A stretch of 64,000 nt of DNA from assembly GCA_028278205.1 (NCBI GenBank), contig JANQES010000039.1, forward strand, positions 1 to 64,000, in the 5' to 3' direction. The translations under genes were made by a program, and so were the position numbers. This DNA comes from Rhodothermales bacterium. GTDB taxonomy: Bacteria > Bacteroidota > Rhodothermia > Rhodothermales > Bin80. Positions 27,111-34,196 of the stretch are shown here, piece after piece; position 1 is the stretch's first letter; each line of letters starts with the position of its first letter. Under the pieces are notes generated by a model. The model did not search any database. It was not told the origin of the DNA and was given only the letters and a program-made list of their open reading frames with translations.

Positions 27111-27236
27111 GGGCAAATTGCAAATGGCAAATTGCAGATGGCAAATGGCAAATGGCAAGCGGCAAATTGCAAACGGCAAAGCGCAAATAGTGGTTTATTT
27201 GCTTATTTGCCCATTTGCCATTTTGCCTGTTTGCCC
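27111..27236. repeat. Heptamer inverted array, word GGCAAAT/TGCAAAT
   Basis: About eleven tandem 7-base units (GGCAAAT, TGCAAAT, TGCAGAT, GGCAAGC and others) at 27111-27188 face about six complementary units (ATTTGCC) at 27197-27236. It occupies the region 5' of secD. It is the longest single-word array in the window. Confidence 0.9.
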
Positions 27237-27301
27237 AAACGTCCGGCACAGCGCAGAACGCGCGCACACCGGCGTAAGAGAAGAGAAACTACACCGAAAA
27301 G

Positions 27302-27856
27302 CTAAGGACCGAGCGGTTGCGCCGCACAGCGGGTACGCAGCGGAACGACAAAGGCCGGCGCCGGCGAGGGTTGCAACGACACGGCGAAGACCCGGCGGCT
27401 GAGATCATACCGGGTGAGCAACGCCAGCGCGGCCATCCCTCGGTTGAGCACCTGTTGAGCCGCCACCGTGGCCGTCGTAAACGACGCGCGGGGCGGCACC
27501 GCTTCGCCTGCAAACCCGAGATAACGCCCCTTGAGATACGAGATGAGCGCTTCGTTAGAGAGGCCGTCTGCCGAAAAAGCAGCGGCCAGGGGCTGTTCGG
27601 GATCCTCCGCTTCGTAGGCTTCGACAAAGGTTGCCAGGAAAGCCTCCAACGACCGCGCGCGGCTTTCTGACGCCGCCTCCAGGGCCTGCGCCACCGCCTC
27701 GCCGGCAGGGATGCGCAGTTGCAGGCGCACCCAGTCGGCATAGGACGCCGCGTGCCGCCCGGTATGTGCCGCCGTGGCAAACGTCACCGGCAGGAGACTG
27801 ACCAGGAGTAAGGCCGCCGCCACACGCATTCCCCATTTGGTGCGCAACCGGTTCAT
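27302..27856 (-). CDS. Exported protein of unknown function
   Basis: 184 residues. A signal peptide is visible (basic start, then AAALLLVSLLPVTFATAAH). The mature part is mostly helical: WVRLQLRIPAGEAVAQALEA, then EAFLATFVEAYEAEDPEQPL, LISYLKGRYLGF and a final beta-like segment. Not recognised. It is expressed away from the metallopeptidase remnant. ATG 27856 gives a good leader; a second Met eight codons later would also work. Confidence 0.65.
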   Translation of the reverse strand: MNRLRTKWGMRVAAALLLVSLLPVTFATAAHTGRHAASYADWVRLQLRIPAGEAVAQALEAASESRARSLEAFLATFVEAYEAEDPEQPLAAAFSADGLSNEALISYLKGRYLGFAGEAVPPRASFTTATVAAQQVLNRGMAALALLTRYDLSRRVFAVSLQPSPAPAFVVPLRTRCAAQPLGP

Positions 27857-28099
27857 CGACGTGGTGGAGTTGCGAGGCTTTCCGAACGAAATTCAGCGAA
27901 GAAAGATACGACCTGATCGATGCGAAGCACCGCGCCGTGTAGTGATTATTCTGCTAAATCGAAGGAAAAGATCCCTTTCAGAAAAAAGTGTCGTTTTTTT
28001 CTGATTGAAGGCCGGCCTTAATCTTCGCCATCATCATCTCAGGATGCTTTGCCCTCGCTGGATCGTTTGTGATCACGGGAATAAAGAAATTTTTTCAGT

Positions 28100-28519
28100 A
28101 TGCGGTGGAAACAAGGCAGACGAAGCTCGAACATCGAAGACCGACGCGGTTCCTCCGGGCGCGCACCGCGCGTCTCGCGCAAAGTGGGGGGCGGCGCCAT
28201 CCTGCTGGCGTTACTGGCCGTTTTTGTATTCGGCGAAGACCCGGGCCAGTTGCTCGACCTGATGGGCGGCGACGGCCAGGCCACGGTGCAGCAACCCGCC
28301 TCCACCAGCACCGGCGGGCCGGAAGACGAACTGGCCGATGAAGGAATCCAGGCTGCCGCCTCCGTCGGCGACGACCGGCTGCAACAAGCCGCCGGGCGCC
28401 GCGTCCATCCCGAATCTTTCACCCACGGCTCCTCGGCGCAACGCGTGCAATGGTTCCGCACCGGCTTCAACTCCGGCGACGCCGGGCAGTGCGATACGTT
28501 CGGGGAAGCCGGGATGTAG
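28100..28519 (+). pseudogene. ypfJ: YpfJ-type neutral zinc metallopeptidase with catalytic domain deleted
   Basis: 139 residues. Residues 1-57 match the YpfJ N-terminus (MRWKQGRRSSNIEDRRG, a transmembrane segment at about 29-45, then DPGQLL). Residues 81-134 match the extreme C-terminus of the family (GIQAAASVGDDRLQ, ESFTHGSSAQRVQWF, SGDAGQCDTF). The normal middle of about 150 residues, including the HExxH zinc site, is absent. The join is in frame near base 28340, at DELAD/EGIQ. Activity as a peptidase is not possible. A real in-frame deletion or an assembly collapse would both explain it. Confidence 0.72.
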
Positions 28520-28620
28520 GGGGAATGGCGAGTGGCGAGTAGCGAATGGCGAGTGGCGAGTGGCGAGTGGGGAATGGACTTTCTTCTTCACCATTGACCA
28601 CTGGCTATTCCCCATTGGCC
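28519..28620. repeat. Heptamer inverted array, word GGCGAGT/CGAGTGG
   Basis: Seven or eight 7-base units at 28519-28577 (GGGAATGG, CGAGTGG repeated, CGAGTAG, CGAATGG) face complementary units at 28591-28620 (CCATTGACCACTGGC, TTCCCCATTGG). It starts at the stop codon of the ypfJ remnant and ends six bases from the convergent nitroreductase gene. Confidence 0.88.
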
Positions 28621-28625
28621 CTCTT

Positions 28626-29300
28626 CTACTCCCCCAAATTCCACTGCGTGATTTCGTCGAGGCTTTTGCGGTGGAGGTCGGGCACGGTGGCGTCTTCAGC
28701 GGGATAGCCGACGGGGAAAAGGATGTAGGGCCGTTCGTTTTTAGGCCGCTTCAGGATGTCGTTGAGGAAGCGCATAGGGCTGGGCGTGTGCGTGAGGGTG
28801 ACAAGGCCCATGTTGTGGACGGCGGCAATGAACAGCCCGCAGGCGATGCCGCAGCTCTCCTGCACGTAGTAATTCTTCACCTTCGCCCCGTCGTCGTCCA
28901 GGCCGTAGGTCTCGGCGAAGCAGACGACGAGCCACGGGGCCGTCTCCAGAAACGGCTTGTGCCAGTCGGTGCCCAGCGGCGCCAGCGCTTCGAGCCATTC
29001 GTCGGACATGCGCCCGTGATAGCTTTCGTGCTCCTCCTCCTCGGCAGCCACGCGGATCTGATGTTTGAGCGCCGGATCGTCCACGACGACGAAGCGCCAG
29101 GGCTGGCGATGCGCGCCGCTGGGCGCCGTGCCGGCGGTCCGGATGGCCAATTCGACGAGGCGGCGCGGCACAGGCCGGTCGCTGAAAAACCGGACGGAGC
29201 GCCGCTGGTTCATCAACGTGTAAAAGGCTTCGGCACGCGCCTGCATCTCGTCTTCAGGCCGCTCCTGGTGCTGGTAGGCAATATGGGGATAAGGATTCAT
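28626..29300 (-). CDS. Nitroreductase-family flavoprotein, iodotyrosine deiodinase-like
   Basis: 224 residues, one FMN-binding nitroreductase domain. RRSVRFFSDRPVPRRLVE near 33-50 and TAPSGAHRQPWRFVVVDD near 58-75 bind FMN. The segment NYYVQESCGIACGLFIAAVH and the ending TPSPMRFLNDILKRPKNERP, then ILFPVGYP, resemble the iodotyrosine deiodinase branch, whose bacterial members reductively dehalogenate halotyrosines in vitro. The natural substrate here is unknown. Cytoplasmic homodimer by family. Confidence 0.85.
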   Translation of the reverse strand: MNPYPHIAYQHQERPEDEMQARAEAFYTLMNQRRSVRFFSDRPVPRRLVELAIRTAGTAPSGAHRQPWRFVVVDDPALKHQIRVAAEEEEHESYHGRMSDEWLEALAPLGTDWHKPFLETAPWLVVCFAETYGLDDDGAKVKNYYVQESCGIACGLFIAAVHNMGLVTLTHTPSPMRFLNDILKRPKNERPYILFPVGYPAEDATVPDLHRKSLDEITQWNLGE

Positions 29301-29450
29301 CGCGCGGGCAACGAGGGTTTATGGTTGAGGGTATGATTCCAATTCCATCATGAAGAGGATGAGCAAAAACACGGCGCGCGGGAAAGAGCTTCGATTCCAA
29401 TCAGGCAGCTTAATTGTCATACACCCTCGTTTCCAGCATCCGCGTCAAGG

Positions 29451-29717
29451 CTACGCCCTCCGGATCAAAATCGCGCGTCTGCCGGGCGGTTCGCCCCCCT
29501 CGTCCGGCGGGATGTGAACCGTGATGAGGCGACCCGGCTTGATGACATCGCGCACGAGGGCGCGGCCCGTCCGGCTTTCCAGAAACCAGTACGGAATGAA
29601 TGCGATGTCGATGTAGGTGACGGTGAGGGCATCCCGGGTGGCGAGATCCACAGAAACGCCGCCGGCCCAAAGCAGGGGTAGAAACAAGGCCAGCCGCCAT
29701 CGGATGTTTTTATTCAT
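29451..29717 (-). CDS. Small exported protein of unknown function, possible frameshift
   Basis: 88 residues with a signal peptide (MNKNIRWRLALFLPLLWAGG). The mature part contains VTYIDIAFIPYWFLESRTGR and VIKPGRLITVHIPPDEGG, after which the frame ends in RAILIRRA. In a neighbouring frame the same strand continues with DFDPEGVALTRMLETRVYDN to a stop at 29410. A one-base change in the run of six C at 29494-29499 would join the two parts. The longer form (29410-29717) may be the real gene. Confidence 0.5.
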   Translation of the reverse strand: MNKNIRWRLALFLPLLWAGGVSVDLATRDALTVTYIDIAFIPYWFLESRTGRALVRDVIKPGRLITVHIPPDEGGEPPGRRAILIRRA

Positions 29718-29799
29718 GACACGGCCTCACCTCGTCTTGTCGAAATCAACCAGGATCAGCCAATTTTTGTTTGACCTCGCTCAGGCGCATGAAAAAACA

Positions 29800-30540
29800 C
29801 TATTTCATCGCAAAGATCACCTGCACGACGGCGCGCACCTCGATTTCGCCGGCGGCGTAGGCATCCGGCTCTGGTTCGGCACTCCTGGATACCGCCAGTT
29901 GGGCCTGCGCCATGCGGACGACGGGCTGCGGAAAGCTGAAGCTCTGCTCGTTGACGGTCAACGCCCGGCCTACTTCTTCGCCGAGGGTGGAAGCCATGAG
30001 GTGCGCCTTCTCGCGCGCGTCGGCCATGGCTTTCTGGAGCGCTTCGTTGCGGGCGGTAGTGCGATCTTTCAACACGTAGGCGATGCCGTTGAGACGGTTA
30101 GCGCCCTTTTGCACGACCTCTGCCACCAGCGCGGGCAACGTCTCAAGATCTTCAACCTCGACGACGACCTGGCGCGTGGCTTCGAAGCCGACTTCGTCGT
30201 AGCGGCGGGTCTGGTTGTTGTATTCGCGGGCGGGCTGCAAGCGCAGTGTTTCGAGCCGCATCTTGGCCTCAGCGACGCCGAGGGCGCGGACGGCGTTCAT
30301 CGCCTCGCGAGACGCAGCGGCGTTGAGTCGGCGGGCTTCTTCGGGATCTTCCGCCCGCGTGACGACGCCGAAGCGCACCGTCGCCTGATCGGGTTCTGCA
30401 CGCACGATGCCTTCGCCGCTGACGCTGATCGTCCGTTTGTCGTCTTTCGTGTCCATATCCTGGGCCTGTACGGGGAGCATGATCAAGAGGGCCAACAACC
30501 ATCCGGCCATCGACGGCCCTATCTTCGCAGAATAGCTCAT
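29800..30540 (-). CDS. SIMPL domain protein (DUF541)
   Basis: 246 residues from ATG 30540; a TTG at 30549 is also possible. A signal peptide precedes VQAQ. The SIMPL core runs through most of the mature protein: ISVSGEGIVRAEPDQATVRF, then YDEVGFEATRQVVVEVEDLE, ALQKAMADAREKAHLMASTL. Members are periplasmic or outer-membrane-associated oligomers of uncertain function. It is a single gene, downstream of an asnS-proximal composite element. Confidence 0.87.
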   Translation of the reverse strand: MSYSAKIGPSMAGWLLALLIMLPVQAQDMDTKDDKRTISVSGEGIVRAEPDQATVRFGVVTRAEDPEEARRLNAAASREAMNAVRALGVAEAKMRLETLRLQPAREYNNQTRRYDEVGFEATRQVVVEVEDLETLPALVAEVVQKGANRLNGIAYVLKDRTTARNEALQKAMADAREKAHLMASTLGEEVGRALTVNEQSFSFPQPVVRMAQAQLAVSRSAEPEPDAYAAGEIEVRAVVQVIFAMK

Positions 30541-30613
30541 CTTTGTCAAGTGTCTGGGTAAGGTTGCTGTTTACACACTCTTGAATAACTTTCAGCCTCC
30601 CGGCAGGTTCGGT

Positions 30614-30766
30614 GATTTTGGATTTTAGATTTTGGATTTTGGATTGGGAAATTTCCGATCCTCTCTTAACAAACGAAAAAGCCGCGCCGGTTGGAACAGG
30701 CGCGTCTTTTTCGTTTGAGATGACGGTGCCGTATCAGACCAATCCAAAATCTGAAATCCAAAATCG
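30614..30766 (+). repeat. Composite palindromic element, copy B
   Basis: Outer arms are AATCCAA-word arrays at 30614-30648 and 30739-30766. The inner stem pairs CAAACGAAAAAGCCGCGCC (30670-30688) with 30699-30717, one mismatch in 19. Homologous to 11123-11253 in inverse orientation. Between the copies the stem base pairs TA/TA are replaced by AC/GT, which keeps pairing. It abuts the 3' end of asnS. Confidence 0.87.
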
Positions 30767-30767
30767 C

Positions 30768-32273
30768 TCAAGGAGCCAGGCGGCCTAGCAGGCGGGGGAA
30801 GGGGACGGTTTCGCGGATGTGATCGAGGCAGCAGATCCAGGAGACCGTGCGTTCGAGGCCCAGGCCGAAGCCGCTGTGGGGGACCGAGCCGTAGCGGCGC
30901 AGGTCGAAGTACCACTCGAAGGCTTCCGGCGGGAGGTTATGATCGGCCACTTGCTTTTCGAGGAACGCCAGATCGGTAGCGCGTTCGCCGCCGCCAATGA
31001 TCTCGCCGTAGCCTTCCGGCGCGAGCACGTCCATGCCCAGGGCGAGGCGGTCGTCGTCGGGATCGCGTTTCATGTAAAAAGCCTTGACGGGCGCCGGGTA
31101 GCGATGCACGATGATGGGCCGGTCGTAGTGCCAGGTGATCAGCGTCTCGTCGCTGCCGCCGAAGTCGCCGCCCCATTCAAAATGTTTCGCCGAAGCCCGC
31201 CATTGCGGGATGTTGCGAAAGTCTTCTTCGATCTGATCGAGACGCTGGTTGATCTCGATTTCGCGGGCATCGATCTTCTTTTTCTGCCACTTTTTGGCCT
31301 GCCCGTAGATCTTCTGATTCTCTTTCCGTTCGTCGAGGAGGGCCGCTTTTTCGTCGTGCAAGGCCGCCTCGCGCTCATCGAGCATGGCGAGGGTCTCGTC
31401 GCTGCACAGCAAGTCTACCGCCTCGGTGTACGACATGCGGGGGAAGGGCTTTTGCACGCGTTCCAGCGGGGCCGTATCGCGCCCGATCACTGCCAGCTCG
31501 GCCTTGCAATCGCGCAGTGCATCGCCGACGATGCGGACGAGGAAATCCTCGGCCAGATCCATGTTCATGTTCAGATCATAGAAGGCCATCTCCGGCTCGA
31601 TCATCCAGAACTCGGTCAGATGGCGACGCGTCTTCGACTTTTCGGCGCGGAACGTCGGGCCGAACGTGTAGATTTTGCCGAAAGCCATGGCCATGGCCTC
31701 GCCGTGGAGTTGGCCGCTCTGCGTCAGATAGGCCGGCTGGCCGAAATAGTCGATCTCGAAAAGCGTGCTGGTGCCTTCGACAGCGTTTTCGGTGAGGATG
31801 GGCGCGTCCATCTGGATAAAGCCACGCTCCTGAAAGAAGGCATGGATGGACATGATGATGCGGTTTCGCACACGCATGATGGCCCACTGGCGTCGGCTGC
31901 GCAGCCAGAGGTGCCGGCGATCCATCAAAAAATCAACGCCGTGGGCTTTGGGGCTGATCGGGTAGTCGTCGGCTATGCTGATCAGGCTCACCGCCGTCGC
32001 CTGGATTTCGAAGCCGCCTACCTGGCGTTCGTCCTTAACGACGCGGCCCGTCACGGCCAGAGCGCTTTCCTGCGTGGCCTCGCCGGCAGCCTGCCACGAG
32101 GCGTCATCGACCTCCTGCTGGTTGACGACGCACTGCACCATGCCTGAACCGTCGCGGAGGATGAGGAAATAGAGGCTTTTGGAACCCCGTTTGTTGTAGA
32201 GCCACCCTTTGAGCGTAGCCTGCTGCCCTTCGTGGCCGGCCAACGCGCCAATCGATACGAAATCTGATGCCAT
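30768..32273 (-). CDS. asnS: Asparaginyl-tRNA synthetase
   Basis: 501 residues, class IIb. The anticodon-binding OB domain occupies about 1-110 (LKGWLYNKRGSKSLYFLILR). Class II motif 2 is FRAEKSKTRRHLTEFWMIEP near 208-227 and motif 3 is GLGLERTVSWICCL near the end. The sequence is close to the Thermus-type enzyme (HGVDFLMDRRHLWLRSRRQW) but about 60 residues longer. The extra charged, coiled-coil-like block lies at about 290-362 (EREAALHDEKAALLDERKEN and KKWQKKKIDAREIEINQRL). It is nine bases downstream of the GWxTD gene, so probably co-transcribed. Confidence 0.94.
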   Translation of the reverse strand: MASDFVSIGALAGHEGQQATLKGWLYNKRGSKSLYFLILRDGSGMVQCVVNQQEVDDASWQAAGEATQESALAVTGRVVKDERQVGGFEIQATAVSLISIADDYPISPKAHGVDFLMDRRHLWLRSRRQWAIMRVRNRIIMSIHAFFQERGFIQMDAPILTENAVEGTSTLFEIDYFGQPAYLTQSGQLHGEAMAMAFGKIYTFGPTFRAEKSKTRRHLTEFWMIEPEMAFYDLNMNMDLAEDFLVRIVGDALRDCKAELAVIGRDTAPLERVQKPFPRMSYTEAVDLLCSDETLAMLDEREAALHDEKAALLDERKENQKIYGQAKKWQKKKIDAREIEINQRLDQIEEDFRNIPQWRASAKHFEWGGDFGGSDETLITWHYDRPIIVHRYPAPVKAFYMKRDPDDDRLALGMDVLAPEGYGEIIGGGERATDLAFLEKQVADHNLPPEAFEWYFDLRRYGSVPHSGFGLGLERTVSWICCLDHIRETVPFPRLLGRLAP

Positions 32274-32282
32274 GTGCGTGGG

Positions 32283-33710
32283 TTAATTCGAGTATCCGTC
32301 GCTGAGTTCTTCCTGCCAGTTCGCCATTCTGCGCTCGCCGGCTACGGTCGAGTGAATCTGCTCAAATTCGCCGAAGCCGTCGCGGTCGGCAAAAACGAAG
32401 ATGGCCTGGCCCTCTCCGGGGATGTTGTTGTACTGCCAGATTTCGTAGGGTTTGAAGCCCCGATCATAGAGATGCGGTTCGATGTTCGTCGGGATTCCGT
32501 ACTTGATGATCACCTGGCCGCGGTCGGTCTCCCAGCCTTCCATCGTTCTGACGGTGTAGCGTTCGTTGGCATATTGAAGCCGCCCGTAGAAGTCCTCCCG
32601 GAACTCATTGACCGGGGTGGAAGGATCCGGGTCGCGCTTCTGCCAGAAATCCATCAAGAAACGGCGTTTTTCGTCGAGGTCTTCGATGCTGCGTACGCGC
32701 CGGTCCTCTTGCTCGGTGGCGATGACCCGCACGTGTTCAAGCCCTCGTTCGACCTCTTCTTCGCTCATCGTGGCGTAGGGACTCGCCTCGAAGGACGATT
32801 CGAGAGCCGCTACCGGCTCGCGCGCCACATCCGGGTTGACGACGAAGAACTTCCGGCTCTGCTCGGCTCTCGACTCGTTGTTTTCGTCGAGCAAGACGAG
32901 GCGGAGGAAGTAGGAGCCGCTGGGCAAGCCGTCTAGTTTGAACGACCCGGCCAGCACGTCGGGGGTGCGTGCTTTTCGCTGGGTGCGTCGCTGCAAACCG
33001 GGCAGCGGTTGGGGCTTATTGGCTTCGGCGATGTAGGCCAGGAGGGTGTACTCCCCTCCCACCGCTGCGATAGATTCGACCTGATAGGCTTCGGCATAGT
33101 AGAAGAGGTTGCTCATGCCCTGGCCGTAGAGTTGGTTGGCGTTGGGCCGGATGACGAGACCGTTTTTATAGAAGAGGTCTTCGCGATCCTGGCTTCGGGT
33201 AATGGTGGTCGCGAGCGTGATGTCGGAGAGGCCGCCGCTGCCGGTGAAGTCGGGCACGAGCACGTCGCGGCGCAGTTCGAGTTGCTGGCGTCCTTGCGCG
33301 GCGTCGGCGGGCACATTTACGCGGAGTTCGTACTCGCCGGGCGGCACGGTCAAGCGGGCCTGCCGCATGAGGTATTGCCCCTCAACCAACCCTGCGGTGT
33401 CAGCTACGGCGAAGTCGAGCGTCAGATCGTCCTGCCACACCGGATCACTGGGCGTGCCCTGCAACTCGGCCTCGGTGCTGCGCAGCAAGGTCAAGGTCAG
33501 CGGCAACCGTGCCAGAAAGTGCTCCTCCGTGGCCTCATACTGCAACGACGAAGCGCCAAAAGCCAGGTAGATCTCTAGCATAGATTCATTGTCATCATAC
33601 GCAAAGGCAGCATGGTCGAGCCCCAGATCGACCGGCATCGTCTGCCCCAGGCTCCCCGGTACGATGAACAAGGCGAGGAGTAAGGTTGCTAAACGGATCG
33701 TGGTTTTCAT
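32283..33710 (-). CDS. GWxTD domain-containing exported protein
   Basis: 475 residues with a signal peptide (RLATLLLALFIVPGSLGQ). The C-terminal GWxTD domain is clear: MDFWQKRDPDPSTPVNEF near 360-377, YANERY, then EGWETDRGQVIIKYGIP and YEIWQYNN. The first 330 residues are probably beta-rich domains. GWxTD proteins are typical of Bacteroidota and related phyla and have no assigned activity. It is upstream of asnS, with a nine-base gap. Confidence 0.87.
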   Translation of the reverse strand: MKTTIRLATLLLALFIVPGSLGQTMPVDLGLDHAAFAYDDNESMLEIYLAFGASSLQYEATEEHFLARLPLTLTLLRSTEAELQGTPSDPVWQDDLTLDFAVADTAGLVEGQYLMRQARLTVPPGEYELRVNVPADAAQGRQQLELRRDVLVPDFTGSGGLSDITLATTITRSQDREDLFYKNGLVIRPNANQLYGQGMSNLFYYAEAYQVESIAAVGGEYTLLAYIAEANKPQPLPGLQRRTQRKARTPDVLAGSFKLDGLPSGSYFLRLVLLDENNESRAEQSRKFFVVNPDVAREPVAALESSFEASPYATMSEEEVERGLEHVRVIATEQEDRRVRSIEDLDEKRRFLMDFWQKRDPDPSTPVNEFREDFYGRLQYANERYTVRTMEGWETDRGQVIIKYGIPTNIEPHLYDRGFKPYEIWQYNNIPGEGQAIFVFADRDGFGEFEQIHSTVAGERRMANWQEELSDGYSN

Positions 33711-34007
33711 GGCTTCTCTGGCTAATCAACACCGACGAGGTCGCGTCCAAGATAACACCTGGGCACGGCTTTGTGCTACGGATGCATTAGTGCCCTACTT
33801 GATCAAGGGGGCGAGAAGGGGAAGAACTGTTCCTGTCTTGCTTTCCCCTACTCTTTCTTGAGCGCTCTCCTTCGACTGAAAAACGCTCTGATGCGTTCCC
33901 TCAAAGGCCAAACAGCCACGCCGCGACCGCCGTCTTGGCACAGAGCAGAAACGCCCTCGCGGCCTTTTCAGGCGTCGTATCGCCCTGCACCGGCTGCATG
34001 GCTCCTT

Positions 34008-34120
34008 GTGTGTTCAGGTGTTATAGTGTTTGAGTGTTATAGTTCTTGTCTAATAGCAGAGCTTCGCCGTTCAAACAAACGATAGAACGCAAACACCATA
34101 ACACTATAACACCAAAACAC
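34008..34120. repeat. Octamer inverted array, word TGTTATAG/TGTTTGAG
   Basis: Left arm 34008-34050, right arm about 34091-34120. GGTGTTATAGTGTT at 34017-34030 is perfectly complementary to 34100-34113. Same word family as 16950 and 23324. Confidence 0.85.
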
Positions 34121-34162
34121 AAAAAAGAGCGCCCCGGCACCGTAATGGTACCGGGGCGCCCC
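34121..34162 (-). terminator. Rho-independent terminator of the large T9SS cargo gene
   Basis: Arms 34129-34141 (GCGCCCCGGCACC) and 34147-34159, one mismatch in 13, loop of five. On the minus strand the stem is followed by TCTTTTTTGTGTTTT. It is 35 bases past the stop at 34197. It is the only hairpin here with a good T tract. Confidence 0.82.
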
Positions 34163-34196
34163 CGTTTTCATGGTCTCCTGAAGGAGAATGCTCGAC

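Larger units (their letters stand above)
33711..34196. other. Intergenic region with TGTTATAG array and terminator
   Basis: 486 bases without a convincing gene; a plus-strand frame here runs through repeats and has no protein character. The left 290 bases hold a weak AGGGGAA/TTTCCCCT hairpin near 33815-33850. The right part holds the octamer array at 34008-34120 and the terminator at 34121-34162. Confidence 0.55.

Noticed and set aside
27111-27236. The tandem array looks like a CRISPR
   Set aside because: Units are 7 bases with no unique spacers and no cas genes nearby.
33771-34085. A 104-codon plus-strand frame in the gap before the large cargo
   Set aside because: Much of it is translated TGTTATAG array; no motif or RBS.
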